A stretch of DNA of 64,000 bases from the NCBI GenBank assembly GCA_030849965.1, contig JAVDKL010000001.1:558001-622000 (forward strand), written 5' to 3'. The DNA is from Schauerella fraxinea. GTDB taxonomy: Bacteria; Pseudomonadota; Gammaproteobacteria; Burkholderiales; Burkholderiaceae_B. Below the pieces are notes generated by a model. It was not told the DNA's origin and made no database searches. It saw only the letters and a list, made by a program, of their open reading frames with translations. The position numbers were made by a program, and so were the translations under genes. Positions 1-9,073 of the stretch are shown here, piece by piece. The stretch's first letter is position 1. Every line of letters starts with the position of its first letter.

Positions 1-2
1 AC

Positions 3-1142
3 GCGTATGCGGGATCGGCCGCGATCGCCGAAAACGCCAGCACGATCTACTTCAACCCGGCGGGCATGAGCCTGCTGGACGGCATCAATGTGTCGGGCGG
101 CGTCAGCCTGATCAAACCGTCGTTCAAGTTTTCCGATAGCGGTCTGTCGCGCAACCCCACCGCTTTGGGCGGCGGCCGTCCCACCGGCGGGTCGGGCGGC
201 GATCCCGCAACCTTGGGCGTGGTGCCCAATGGGTACGTGTCGTGGCAGCTCGACAACCGCTGGCATGTGGGTTTGGGATTGGGTGCGCCATTCGGATCGA
301 TGACCAAATACGACGCCGGGTGGGCGGGCCAATATCAAAGCCGCAAGTTCGATGTCAAAACGTATAACGTCAATCCGTCGGTGTCGTACCGCGTCACCGA
401 GACCTTCTCGCTCGGCGCCGGCGTGAACTGGCAACGTCTCGAAGCGGAATACGAGCGTCAGGCCATCCTGCCCGGCGGCTTGCTCACCCCGGCCGACGTC
501 AACATGAGCGGCGATGCGTGGGGCTGGAACGCCGGCGCCATGTGGCAGGCCACCGACAAAACACGCATCGGCCTGTCGTACCGCTCGAAGGTGCGTCACA
601 AGGTAGACGGCAATACCGAAGTGGGCCCGTTGAAGGTCGATGCCAAGACCAGCGTCGACTTTCCCGACACGGCCATCCTCAGTTTGGTGCAAAATCTGAA
701 CAGCCGTTGGGATCTGTTGGCCGACGTGTCCTGGACCGGCTGGAGCAGCCTCCCCGAGTTGCGCATCCGCAATAGCGGCGGGCTGCCTGACGATGCGCTC
801 AAACTCGAATTCAACGATGCGTGGCGCATCGCAGTCGGGGCGAACTACAAGATCAACGACGCCTGGAAATGGAAGGTCGGCGTGGCGTGGGACCAAACGC
901 CTGTGTCCAGCCCGCGCTATCGTCCGGTATCGCTACCCGACAACGACCGCTGGTGGTTCGCCACCGGTATTCAATGGCAGGCCACAAAGAGCACCACGAT
1001 CGATCTGGGCTACAGCTATCTCTATCTGGATAAGACCAAGATCAATAACGATGGCGAGAACCAGGTTCAAAAAGGCCTCGTGAACGGTCAATACAAGAGC
1101 CACGGCAATGTGGTTGGCCTGCAGGTCTCCTCACGCTTCTGA
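3..1142 (+). CDS. FadL/OMPP1-family outer membrane transport protein, 5' truncated by window start
   Basis: The reading frame is open from base 3, so the start codon and signal peptide lie outside the window; 379 codons are visible. The first residues (AYAGSAAIAENAS followed by NPAGM) are the N-terminal hatch signature of the FadL/TodX family, which carries long-chain fatty acids or other hydrophobic compounds across the outer membrane. The rest is a series of alternating polar/aromatic strands (for example WQLDNRWHVGLGLG, GLSYRSKVRH, DLGYSYLYL) typical of a 14-stranded barrel, and the protein ends in Phe, as outer membrane proteins do. Substrate cannot be told from sequence. The internal ATG at 66 is not a credible start because the conserved hatch motif lies upstream of it. 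Confidence 0.9.
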   Translation, partial: AYAGSAAIAENASTIYFNPAGMSLLDGINVSGGVSLIKPSFKFSDSGLSRNPTALGGGRPTGGSGGDPATLGVVPNGYVSWQLDNRWHVGLGLGAPFGSMTKYDAGWAGQYQSRKFDVKTYNVNPSVSYRVTETFSLGAGVNWQRLEAEYERQAILPGGLLTPADVNMSGDAWGWNAGAMWQATDKTRIGLSYRSKVRHKVDGNTEVGPLKVDAKTSVDFPDTAILSLVQNLNSRWDLLADVSWTGWSSLPELRIRNSGGLPDDALKLEFNDAWRIAVGANYKINDAWKWKVGVAWDQTPVSSPRYRPVSLPDNDRWWFATGIQWQATKSTTIDLGYSYLYLDKTKINNDGENQVQKGLVNGQYKSHGNVVGLQVSSRF

Positions 1143-1263
1143 GCCCAGGTGGTGGATCGGTCACAGGCCCGCTGGGTGCGGGCCTGATAGACTGCGCGGT
1201 GGCGCGTATCGCCTGGGCGGGGTGTTCCCGCACCACTCGCGTGCCTTTTGACCGTTGCCTTCC

Positions 1264-2931
1264 ATGACCTCTGCCCCCGCCCCCACTTCCACCGATGCCT
1301 TTGGCGACCTGCCGCTCTCGGCGCCGTTGCTGCTCGCCCTCGAACGCTTGTCGTTCACCGCGATGACCCCCATTCAGGCAGCAAGCCTGCCGTTCATCCT
1401 GGCGGGCCGCGACATCATCGCGCGCGCCAAGACCGGTAGCGGCAAGACCGCAGCGTTTGCCTTGGGTACGTTGCAGAAGATCGACACCGCAAGCGCGACC
1501 ACACAAGCGTTGATCTTGTGCCCCACGCGCGAGCTGGCCGATCAGGTGGCACAAGCCATCCGCCAATTGGCGCAAACCATTCCTAACTTGCGCGTGCTCA
1601 CCTTGTGCGGCGGCGTGCCGATCCGCGGCCAGGTCGAGTCGTTGCAACGCGGCGCGCACATCGCCGTGGGCACGCCGGGCCGCGTGCTCGATCTGCTGGA
1701 TCGCGAGGCGCTCGACGTGTCGGGCATTTCGACGCTGGTGCTCGATGAAGCGGATCGCATGGTCGATATGGGGTTTTACGAAGACATCGCCCGTGTCGCG
1801 AGCCATTGCCCGCCGGCGCGGCAGACGCTGTTGTTCTCGGCCACGTATCCGGAGAATATCCGCAAGCTGACCACGCGATTGCTGCGCACTCCGCAAGAAA
1901 TCACCGTGGACGCCGAGCGCGCACCGCAGGCGATCATGCAGAAATTTTTCGAGATCGATCCCAGTACGCGAATGGCGGCCGTGGTGCAGTTGCTGTCGCA
2001 TTTTCGCCCCGAAAGCGCGCTGGCGTTCTGCAATACCAAAGCAGGCTGCCGCGAACTCACTCAATATCTGCACGCTGCGGGCATCAGCGCCTTGGCCTTG
2101 CACGGCGATCTCGAGCAACGCGATCGTGACGAAGTGCTGGTGCAGTTCACGCAACGCAGCTGCGTTGTGCTGGTGGCCACCGATGTGGCGGCGCGCGGCT
2201 TGGACATTGCCGATCTCGAGGTGGTGATCAACGTCGAAGTGAGTCCGGATCAGGATGTGCACGTGCATCGTATCGGCCGCACTGGCCGGGCGGATCGCAC
2301 CGGGGTCGCCCTCACCTTATGCGCGCCCGAAGAAATGCAGTGGGCCACGCAAATCGAATCGTTTCAGTCCACACGCCTGGAATGGGCAAAGCTCGCCGAC
2401 TACCCGGCCGATGTGCGCCAACCGCTCAAGGCGTCGATGATGACGCTGCTTATTTTGGGTGGCAAGCGCGACAAGCTGCGCCCGGGTGATGTGCTGGGTG
2501 CACTGACCGGCGAAGCGGGCTTATCGAAAGAGGAAGTTGGCAAGATTGCCGTGAACGACGCCGTGAGCTACGTGGCGGTGGCACGTGCAGCCGCCGGACG
2601 CGCGATGGAAGCGTTGGCTAACGGTCAGATCAAAGGCAAGAAATTTCGCATTCGCATGCTGGGTGTGGACGGCCAGGGCCGACCCGCCGATGGCGGCAAG
2701 GCGGAAGCCGGCATGCCTAAACCGGTGCGTACGAGCGTCAAGCCTGCCGATCGGGAAGCGCCCCGCTCCGCAAGCGGCGATCGCCCCCAGCGCGGTGCTG
2801 GCGCCGGTGCGCCGTCATGGAGCAAACCCCAGGCACGCTCGGGTACCGGTTCGGGCGCGCCCCGCCGGGACGATGGCCGACCGCGTAGCGCCGGCCCATC
2901 GGCTCAAAAGCGTTCGAAACCCGCCAAATAA
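1264..2931 (+). CDS. dbpA: ATP-dependent RNA helicase DbpA (DEAD-box)
   Basis: This is a DEAD-box RNA helicase of 555 residues. Visible motifs are the Q-motif region (MTPIQ), motif I AKTGSGKT at about 55, DEAD at 161, SAT, and motif VI HRIGRTGR at 335. After the two RecA-like domains comes a module of about 75 residues ending KKFRIRMLG that fits the DbpA RNA-binding domain; in E. coli this domain recognises hairpin 92 of 23S rRNA during 50S assembly. The last 80 residues are a basic, Gly/Pro/Ser-rich tail longer than in E. coli DbpA. I chose ATG 1264; a TTG three codons upstream is possible. The 3' end overlaps the convergent pseudouridine synthase gene by 28 bp. Confidence 0.92.
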   Translation: MTSAPAPTSTDAFGDLPLSAPLLLALERLSFTAMTPIQAASLPFILAGRDIIARAKTGSGKTAAFALGTLQKIDTASATTQALILCPTRELADQVAQAIRQLAQTIPNLRVLTLCGGVPIRGQVESLQRGAHIAVGTPGRVLDLLDREALDVSGISTLVLDEADRMVDMGFYEDIARVASHCPPARQTLLFSATYPENIRKLTTRLLRTPQEITVDAERAPQAIMQKFFEIDPSTRMAAVVQLLSHFRPESALAFCNTKAGCRELTQYLHAAGISALALHGDLEQRDRDEVLVQFTQRSCVVLVATDVAARGLDIADLEVVINVEVSPDQDVHVHRIGRTGRADRTGVALTLCAPEEMQWATQIESFQSTRLEWAKLADYPADVRQPLKASMMTLLILGGKRDKLRPGDVLGALTGEAGLSKEEVGKIAVNDAVSYVAVARAAAGRAMEALANGQIKGKKFRIRMLGVDGQGRPADGGKAEAGMPKPVRTSVKPADREAPRSASGDRPQRGAGAGAPSWSKPQARSGTGSGAPRRDDGRPRSAGPSAQKRSKPAK

Positions 2932-3641
2932 CGCCATTGGCCGGGCGCCAGACCGGCCAGGGGCAGCCGACCGATACGCAAGCGCCGCATGCCCGTGACG
3001 GTCAACCCGGCCGCTTCGCACCGCTCGGCGATGTCGCCTTTTTCGGGCGTTTTGAGTGCGAAGCGCAGTTGCCCCTCGCTCTGCCAACTTACCTTTGCCT
3101 GGGCATTTTTGTCGCCCGTCGCGCTGCGCGCCAACTGCTTCACCACCTCGCGATCCGTCGCGGCCTCGCCCGTGACCGACACCACGTATTCGTGCTCGAT
3201 TTCCGACGCGTCGGTGACGAGCTTGCGCTTGATCCGAAAATCCTGGGTCAGCACCACCAGGCCGCTTGCTCCGGTTTCGAGCGGCGTGACCAGGTCGAGG
3301 CGCTTGAAGTGGACGCGCCGGATCGCGGCTGCGCCTTCCGGGCCGTGGGCCACTTGATTGGCAGCCACGAGCAACGCGATATAGGCGTCGATCACGCCGT
3401 CATCCATCCGCGTCGTCATGCCTTCGGGCTTATTCAGCAGAAACGTGGCCGGCGGGATATCGGCGGTGGTCGCCTCGTCCGATAAGGCAACCACTTGACC
3501 AGGCTGGACGCGCTCGCCCGGTTGCTCGACGACGCGGCCGTCGACCGACACCCACCCGCATTCGATGTAGCGTTCGGCTTGTGCACGCGAGCATGCAAAT
3601 TGATCGGCGACCTGCTTGGCCAGACGCACTGTTTCGTTCAT
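2904..3641 (-). CDS. rRNA pseudouridine synthase, RsuA/RluF type with S4 domain
   Basis: The product is 245 residues long. It has an N-terminal S4 RNA-binding domain (CSRAQAERYIECGWVSVDG, about residues 16-35) and a pseudouridine synthase domain with the LLNKPEGMTT motif and the catalytic Asp in KRLDLVTP. The family isomerises specific uridines in 16S or 23S rRNA; the arrangement is closest to RluF/RluB/RsuA, and I cannot say which uridine is modified. The usual GRLD is KRLD here, and a few extra residues precede GLVVLT. Start ATG 3641 gives the standard N-terminus MNETVRLAKQ; an in-frame upstream start would add 15 unlikely residues. It is convergent with, and overlaps, dbpA. Confidence 0.85.
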   Translation of the reverse strand: MNETVRLAKQVADQFACSRAQAERYIECGWVSVDGRVVEQPGERVQPGQVVALSDEATTADIPPATFLLNKPEGMTTRMDDGVIDAYIALLVAANQVAHGPEGAAAIRRVHFKRLDLVTPLETGASGLVVLTQDFRIKRKLVTDASEIEHEYVVSVTGEAATDREVVKQLARSATGDKNAQAKVSWQSEGQLRFALKTPEKGDIAERCEAAGLTVTGMRRLRIGRLPLAGLAPGQWRYLAGFERF

Positions 3642-3821
3642 AGGACAGAGAGCTTCGATACAAGACGCTTGAGCGCAATGTGCCATTGTAGGCGTGTGCG
3701 CTTGACCCCGGATGCTTGAGTAATTGTCTGGGCTTTTGCATAATGCGAATCACTTTCGGGCAAACGCTTGTAAAGCAACCCGGTCTTCGATCGGACGCAT
3801 AACTTTTTTAAGAAGAACACC

Positions 3822-4226
3822 ATGATTAAATCCGACGACGCGGGCAAGTTGGTTATTCGAGTTGCCTTGGGCGTACTGATCCTTTTGCACGGTCTGTTCA
3901 AAATCAAAAGCGGCGTGGGCGGCATTGCCGGCATGCTGTCGTCGCATGGCCTGCCTGGCTTTCTCGCCTACTTCGTGCTGGTGGGCGAAGTCGTCGCCCC
4001 CGTACTGATGATCATTGGCCTGTTCACACGTATCGCCGGCTGGGTGATCGCGGTCAACATGGTGGTGGCCATCGGCTTGGCGCACATGGGCAGCATTGCC
4101 AGCTTCACCGGTCAAGGCGGCTGGGCGCTCGAGTTGCAAGGCATGTTCTTGTTCGCCTCGATCGCCGTTGCACTCTTCGGCGCAGGCCGCTTCAGCGTAG
4201 GCGGCACAAGCGGACGCTACAACTGA
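3822..4226 (+). CDS. DoxX family membrane protein
   Basis: A 134-residue integral membrane protein with four hydrophobic segments (about residues 12-29, 43-68, 72-90 and 101-118). The motif GVLILLHGLFKIKSGVGGI and the Pro-rich turn before VLVGEVVAPVLMIIGL are typical of the DoxX/YphA family. Members are small inner-membrane proteins linked to quinone or thiol redox chemistry; the function of this one is not known. An AAGAAGA ribosome-binding site lies just before the ATG. The gene is monocistronic and is followed 20 bp later by a strong intrinsic terminator. Confidence 0.85.
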   Translation: MIKSDDAGKLVIRVALGVLILLHGLFKIKSGVGGIAGMLSSHGLPGFLAYFVLVGEVVAPVLMIIGLFTRIAGWVIAVNMVVAIGLAHMGSIASFTGQGGWALELQGMFLFASIAVALFGAGRFSVGGTSGRYN

Positions 4227-4247
4227 GCGCCACGCACGCGATGATAG

Positions 4248-4272
4248 AAAAGGCCCTTTAGAGGGCCTTTTT
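4248..4272. terminator. Intrinsic terminator between the doxX-like gene and the convergent proline-rich gene
   Basis: AAAGGCCCT and its complement AGGGCCTTT form a near-perfect stem around a 3-4 base loop, followed by a T run on the plus strand. The A run on the 5' side makes it plausible in both directions. Confidence 0.85.
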
Positions 4273-4422
4273 TATTTGTGTTCAATGCAACGCCCAAAGA
4301 CCGCGTATCGGCACTATCGGAACGTTCACCGACCGCAACGCCTTGTTCAACGCTGCACCGCGCTTGCCGCCAACCCCGTGCTGACGTTAGTGAAATGCTC
4401 CTCGGCGCTGCAGGGGTTGGCG

Positions 4423-4830
4423 CTACCGATACTGACGCGTAGGGGGCGGTGTATAGCGCGGCGGCGTCACCGGACGGGTCGGTTGCATGGGCGTGACTGC
4501 CCGCATGCCTGGCGAGGGTGCCGCGCGTTGCGGCGTGACTGCCGGCGCGCGCGGTGTGGTCTGGGTACTCGCCGCACCCGGATTGGGCACCACACGCACG
4601 GGCGACGGTGACCGCTGCATCTGGGTGTCGCCAGTGATGTTCGAGGGCGGCGAATACACCGGCGCCGGCGGCGGTTGCGTGGTTTGCATGCCTTGCGCCG
4701 TCGCTGCGGCGCCGCCGGTCGCCAATCCCATCATCAAGAAGACGCCGACTGTGCGCCCCACTGCCACGCGCGGCAGGCGGCCCGGCGTCAACCTGCTGAC
4801 TGCGGTGCCGAAATATAAGCGTTTGCTCAT
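4423..4830 (-). CDS. Hypothetical secreted proline-rich protein
   Basis: A 135-residue protein that I do not recognise. Residues 1-46 look like a long signal sequence: an Arg-rich n-region, the hydrophobic stretch VGVFLMMGLATGGAAATA, and likely cleavage after an AxA-type site. The remainder has almost no predicted secondary structure and is rich in Pro, Thr, Arg and Gln (QPPPAPVYSPP, TPPRYTPPPTRQYR at the C-terminus). It contains no Cys after the signal, so it is not an obvious lipoprotein. It is divergent from the peroxiredoxin gene, with about 160 bp between them. Clean codon use and the signal peptide support a real gene; the function is unknown. Confidence 0.6.
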   Translation of the reverse strand: MSKRLYFGTAVSRLTPGRLPRVAVGRTVGVFLMMGLATGGAAATAQGMQTTQPPPAPVYSPPSNITGDTQMQRSPSPVRVVPNPGAASTQTTPRAPAVTPQRAAPSPGMRAVTPMQPTRPVTPPRYTPPPTRQYR

Positions 4831-4989
4831 GAGGTGCTCCCAGTGAATGTGGTCCTCCGATACGACGCAAGGGCTGAGCCTGCCCTATGGATCACTCGGT
4901 TATCGTCAAGCTTGATGGATAATGAAGCACGCGGCAGTAGCGATGAAGCAAGCGGCTTCATCGGCCGGCTGTACCCCAAAGGGAAGAAC

Positions 4990-5562
4990 ATGCGCAAAAT
5001 CGTGGGAAAACGTGTTGTAGCCGGTATCCGTACCTTGACCGCCGGCGCCATGCTCAGTCTCGCGGGCATCACGGCGCAAGCAGCGTTGCCGCTGGGTCAC
5101 GCTGCGCCCGATTTCAAGGCTGAAGCCGCCAAAGGCGGCCAACCGTTTACATTCGATCTTGCCGCAACACTCGCCAAGGGACCGGTGGTGCTGTATTTCT
5201 ACCCGGCCGCGTTTACGTCGGGTTGCACGATCGAAGCCCGCAACTTCGCGGAGGCCATCCCGCAATACACCGCGTTGGGCGCTACGGTAGTAGGCGTGTC
5301 AGGTGATGACATCGGTACGCTTAAGCGGTTTTCCGAAAGCGAATGCCAGGGGAAGTTTGCCGTGGCCGCCGACAATGACGGCCGCATCATGAAGGCTTAC
5401 GATGCGGCAAGCAGCATGTCGGCCACGTCGGCGCAGCGCATCTCGTACGTGATCGCGCCCGATGGCCGCGTCATCGAGGCTTACGCGGCGTCGAATCCCG
5501 ATCGCCACGTGGCCGAAACGCTGGAAGCGTTGAAAGCGTGGCGAGCGAAGCATCCGCAGTAA
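4990..5562 (+). CDS. Exported peroxiredoxin (AhpC/TSA, Bcp-like)
   Basis: A 190-residue thiol peroxidase with an N-terminal signal peptide (MRKIVGKRVV..., hydrophobic core AGAMLSLAGITAQA, cleavage before ALPLG), so it should act in the periplasm. The peroxidatic Cys is C79 in YPAAFTSGCTIEA, where the usual PxxxT is present; C119 in ESECQGKF may be the resolving Cys. The reaction is reduction of H2O2 or organic hydroperoxides by a thiol partner. I chose ATG 4990 because it has an AAAGGGAAG ribosome-binding site and starts the signal peptide; an open frame continues upstream to 4834 without one. It is convergent with the arsC-like gene. Confidence 0.88.
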   Translation: MRKIVGKRVVAGIRTLTAGAMLSLAGITAQAALPLGHAAPDFKAEAAKGGQPFTFDLAATLAKGPVVLYFYPAAFTSGCTIEARNFAEAIPQYTALGATVVGVSGDDIGTLKRFSESECQGKFAVAADNDGRIMKAYDAASSMSATSAQRISYVIAPDGRVIEAYAASNPDRHVAETLEALKAWRAKHPQ

Positions 5563-5659
5563 TCGTTACGCGTCAATCGCTATTCCCTAGGCATCCGCGC
5601 CGCGCCCCGGCTTGAAGCGTGAGCTTGCATCAGGCTAGGCACGGCGCCCCGTCTTGCGC

Positions 5660-6016
5660 TTAAGGCAACAATTCTCGTACAAGTTCGGCCGGACGGCACA
5701 GCCGTGTGCCCTTCGCCGTCACCACGAAAGGCCGATTGATCAAGATCGGATGTTCGATCATGGCATCGAGCAGTTGATCGTCGGTTACGGCCGCGGCATC
5801 GAGGCCAAGTTCCGCATAGAGCGATTCTTTCGTACGCACAGCGTCCCGCACCGAGATGCCAGCCTGCGCGATCAAGCCCGCCAGCACCGGGCGTGAGGGC
5901 GTATCTTTCAAGTACTCCACGATCGTCGGCTCTTCGCCGCTCTCACGCAGGATTTCCAAAACGGTGCGCGACGTGCCACAACGTGGGTTGTGATAGATGG
6001 TAGGAGGATGCGACAT
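5660..6016 (-). CDS. arsC: ArsC-family arsenate reductase-like protein
   Basis: A 118-residue protein of the glutaredoxin-linked ArsC family. The catalytic Cys is C13 in HNPRCGTSR, and the family signature NRPFVVTAKGTRLCRP carries the Arg that binds the oxyanion. E. coli-type ArsC reduces arsenate to arsenite with glutathione/glutaredoxin. There is no arsB, arsR or acr3 nearby, so this may be one of the stand-alone housekeeping members (often labelled arsC by homology) and its role in arsenic resistance is uncertain. It begins one base after the stop of the upstream CoA transferase, so the two are probably co-transcribed. Confidence 0.85.
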   Translation of the reverse strand: MSHPPTIYHNPRCGTSRTVLEILRESGEEPTIVEYLKDTPSRPVLAGLIAQAGISVRDAVRTKESLYAELGLDAAAVTDDQLLDAMIEHPILINRPFVVTAKGTRLCRPAELVRELLP

Positions 6017-6017
6017 A

Positions 6018-7484
6018 TCAATCGGTCGGCCAAAGAGGAGGATGGGTGCCTGGCGGCACTGACGGCCGCGGCCAGCATGCAGGGGTGTCCGAAAACTGGG
6101 CGGCGTGCCGCACTGCCGTCAGCGCGCCAAATCCAGATTCTGACGTTTCGAGCACATTGTCCACGGGTGGCATGGCAATTGACAAGCCATCCTTCACGCG
6201 TCCCAGTCCGCGCACCCACTTGGCGGTCTGCGCCAACGATACGCGCACATGCCACGAGCCGCCCTCTCGGGCTTGCCGCCACAACGCGGCTTGGGCGCCC
6301 AAGGCCATCAAATAGCCCGACGCATGATCGAGCAACTGCACGGGCAGCGCCAGCGGTTTGCGCTGCCCGGCAGCAGCTGCTTCGGCATGGTTGAACCCGG
6401 AGGCCGTTTGCACGAGCGAATCGAATCCGCGCCGGGACGCCCAGGGTCCTTCGTGGCTGTACGCCGTCAACGACACGTAGACGAGACCTGGCCGCAACGC
6501 CGCCGCGTCATGCGGCCCGAAACCCTGCGCTTCGAGTGCGCCTGGCCGGTAGCCCTGAACGAAGACGTGTGCATCGGTAAGCAGCCGTTTGAGCGATTCG
6601 CGTCCCACGGCGGTGCCCAGATCCGCATGGGCCGACAACTTGCCCCGGCTCGTTTCAATCAAAGTGCTGATATTGGGCAGCTCCGGCGCATTGATCAACA
6701 TGACGTCCGCTCCATACGCCGCGAGCGCGCGGCCGCATACCGGCCCGGCAATGATGCGCGTGAGGTCCAGCACGCGCAGATGCGCCAGTGGCCGTTCGCC
6801 AGGCGCGCGTGCGGGCCAGGCGCGCGGGGGCGCATCGCCGATGCGTTCGAGCGTGAATATCGGCAAACGGGCGATCGCGTCGGCCTGAGGATGGGCATCC
6901 CATTGCTCGAACGATCGCATGGCCGACACGACGATACCCGCCTCGGCGCCGGCCGTTTCGAACGCCTCGGCGCGCCAATGGCGCAGCGCGGCCTCCACCT
7001 CAGTGCGCTCGGTATTCGGGCCGGTCGGCAATCCCAGCACGCGCAGTGCACCGTCGCGATGGTGCGCAAAGTTGGCATGAATGCGCACCCAGCCGTCGGC
7101 GCACGGATACAGCCCGGTGATCTTGTCCCAGATCTCCGGCGTCTCGCCGTCAACCGTGAAATAGCTGCGGCACTCCTGTGCCGCGTGCAACATATCCACG
7201 CTCACCTGTTGCGGCGTGCCGCCCCGCGCCATGTCGATCTGGGCCGCGGCCAACGCAGCCGCACCCAGGCTGGCTTGCGCCGCAGTACCCACGGCAAATG
7301 ACGACGGCAGCACCGGTTCCGCGCCGCTCAACGTTATCTGCGCAAGTGTCGACGGCGGCAAGTCCGCTTGACGCCACAGCGCCGCGAGCGCTTCGCTTGG
7401 CGTTACCGGGGGCGTGGCAGATAAGTCATTCGGCATGGGCAGGGACATCCGGGGCGCCTTGAGGTCGGTTGACGGTGTGCTCAT
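6018..7484 (-). CDS. Family III (CaiB/Frc-like) CoA transferase, apparently permuted
   Basis: A 488-residue protein of the formyl-CoA transferase/CaiB family. The recognisable N-terminal signature of that family (LRVLDLTRIIAGPVCGRALA, then a GADV-type loop) sits in the middle of the protein, at about residue 237, and runs on through VFVQGYRPGALEAQGFG and GPWASRRGFDSLVQ. The first 220 residues (including QQVSVDMLHAAQECRSYF and GLYPCADGWVRIHANF) resemble what is normally the C-terminal half, so the order looks swapped. Such enzymes move CoA between carboxylic acids; the substrate is unknown. I used ATG 7484; ATGs at 7448 (with AAGG upstream) and 7436 are alternatives. It lies in a probable operon with the arsC-like gene. 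Confidence 0.8.
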   Translation of the reverse strand: MSTPSTDLKAPRMSLPMPNDLSATPPVTPSEALAALWRQADLPPSTLAQITLSGAEPVLPSSFAVGTAAQASLGAAALAAAQIDMARGGTPQQVSVDMLHAAQECRSYFTVDGETPEIWDKITGLYPCADGWVRIHANFAHHRDGALRVLGLPTGPNTERTEVEAALRHWRAEAFETAGAEAGIVVSAMRSFEQWDAHPQADAIARLPIFTLERIGDAPPRAWPARAPGERPLAHLRVLDLTRIIAGPVCGRALAAYGADVMLINAPELPNISTLIETSRGKLSAHADLGTAVGRESLKRLLTDAHVFVQGYRPGALEAQGFGPHDAAALRPGLVYVSLTAYSHEGPWASRRGFDSLVQTASGFNHAEAAAAGQRKPLALPVQLLDHASGYLMALGAQAALWRQAREGGSWHVRVSLAQTAKWVRGLGRVKDGLSIAMPPVDNVLETSESGFGALTAVRHAAQFSDTPACWPRPSVPPGTHPPLWPTD

Positions 7485-7595
7485 TACACGACCCGGCGCG
7501 CAGCGGGTCAAATTCGGTCACACCCCGCGCAATGACATCGCTCCGATTCAGGCATAGTGCTGCCTTGTCTCCCTCGTCCGTACGGCCTCTCGAAC

Positions 7596-9008
7596 ATGAA
7601 TGCTCTCTGCTGGTTTCGCACCGATCTGCGCGTGCACGACAATCCCGCGCTCGCCCAGGCGATGGCTGATGGCCCTACCCTCGCCGTCTTCGTCGTTTCC
7701 CCAGTGCAGTGGCAACAGCACCTCGAGGCGCCGATCAAGGTCGATTTCTGGATGCGCAATCTGGCCGAGCTCAAGCACGCGCTCGACGCCCTGAATGTGC
7801 CGCTGAAAATCGTCCACACCGACGACTGGCACGACGTACCCGACAAGCTCGCAGCGTTGTGCAAGGCGCACAGCGTGACCGCCATGCATGCCAACGCCGA
7901 ATGGGGCATCAACGAGCGGCGCCGCGATATCGCGACGGTCGAGCGTCTCGATAATGAGGGCGTGTCGTCAACGATGCATCACGGTTCGTCATTGCTGATT
8001 CCCGGTTCAGTGGTCACAGGCAAAGGCGACGCCTACAAAGTCTTCACGCCCTACGCCCGGGCATGCCGCGAACGCCTGCAGTCGGCGCCGCCGCGCGTCG
8101 TCCCCGCGCCGCACAAGCAAACCAAGGCGCCCGCGGCCAGCGACGCGCTACCGCAGAGCGTGCCGGGCTTTGACGCACCCGACCGTGCGCTGCATAAGCT
8201 GTGGCCGGCCGGCGAGGATGCCGCAATGGCGCGCGTCGAGGCCTTCGCCAGCGATGCGATCGCCCACTACAAAACCGACCGCGACGTGCCGGCAGTGGAT
8301 GGTACGAGCCGGATATCGCCGTACCTGGCCGCCGGGGTGATCTCCCCGGGGCAATGCTTGCGCGTGGCGCTCGCCGCCAATCACGGCGAACTCGACAGCG
8401 GCAAGCAAGGCATCACGACCTGGATCACCGAACTGCTTTGGCGCGAGTTCTATCAGCATTTGATGGCGGCCAACCCATCCCTTTCCATGCACGCGCCAAT
8501 GAAACCGGCAACGCGCGGCATTCCCTGGCGCGACGATCCGGATGCATTCGACGCCTGGACTGCGGGCCGAACCGGTTTTCCCATCATTGACGCCGGCATG
8601 CGGCAGTTGATGGAAATCGGCTGGATGCACAACCGGCTGCGCATGCTGGTCGCCATGCTGCTCTCGAAAAACCTGCTGATCGATTGGCACAAGGGCGAGG
8701 CCTGGTTCATGGCCAACTTGATCGATGGCGATCTGGCGTCGAACAATGGCGGCTGGCAATGGAGCGCTTCGACGGGCGCCGATGCGGTGCCCTACTTCCG
8801 TATCTTCAATCCCGAAACGCAGTCGCGCAATATCGATCCGCAGGGTCGGTACATCCGCAAATGGGTGACTGAACTGGCCGGTTTGAACGATCGCGACATC
8901 CACGCGCCGTCCGCTCAACAGCGGCGCGAAACCGGCTACCCGGAGGCCATTGTTGATCTGAAAGCCACGCGCAAGCGCGCGCTGGAGGCATTCAAGGCGC
9001 TCGGGTAG
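7596..9008 (+). CDS. phrB: Deoxyribodipyrimidine photolyase
   Basis: A 470-residue photolyase that repairs cyclobutane pyrimidine dimers in DNA using blue light and FADH. The N-terminal antenna domain opens with ALCWFRTDLRVHDNPAL. The FAD-binding domain includes GTSRISPYLAAGVISP, WRDDPDAFDAWTAGRTGFPIIDAGMR (split here by position only) and STGADAVPYFRIFNP near residue 385, with the conserved Trp pair region WQWS. Length and motifs match class I CPD photolyases. I chose ATG 7596; a GTG 13 codons earlier is in frame but adds nothing conserved. It is divergent from the CoA transferase gene. Confidence 0.93.
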   Translation: MNALCWFRTDLRVHDNPALAQAMADGPTLAVFVVSPVQWQQHLEAPIKVDFWMRNLAELKHALDALNVPLKIVHTDDWHDVPDKLAALCKAHSVTAMHANAEWGINERRRDIATVERLDNEGVSSTMHHGSSLLIPGSVVTGKGDAYKVFTPYARACRERLQSAPPRVVPAPHKQTKAPAASDALPQSVPGFDAPDRALHKLWPAGEDAAMARVEAFASDAIAHYKTDRDVPAVDGTSRISPYLAAGVISPGQCLRVALAANHGELDSGKQGITTWITELLWREFYQHLMAANPSLSMHAPMKPATRGIPWRDDPDAFDAWTAGRTGFPIIDAGMRQLMEIGWMHNRLRMLVAMLLSKNLLIDWHKGEAWFMANLIDGDLASNNGGWQWSASTGADAVPYFRIFNPETQSRNIDPQGRYIRKWVTELAGLNDRDIHAPSAQQRRETGYPEAIVDLKATRKRALEAFKALG

Positions 9009-9073
9009 GCGCAGGCCATCATCCCAAGGGCCGCTGGGTTTGAACTGGGCCTAGTATGAGGGTCATTCCTCAT

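Noticed and set aside
5660-6016. Arsenic resistance island
   Set aside because: Only the ArsC-like reductase is present; no arsR, arsB/acr3 or arsH. The neighbour is a CoA transferase.
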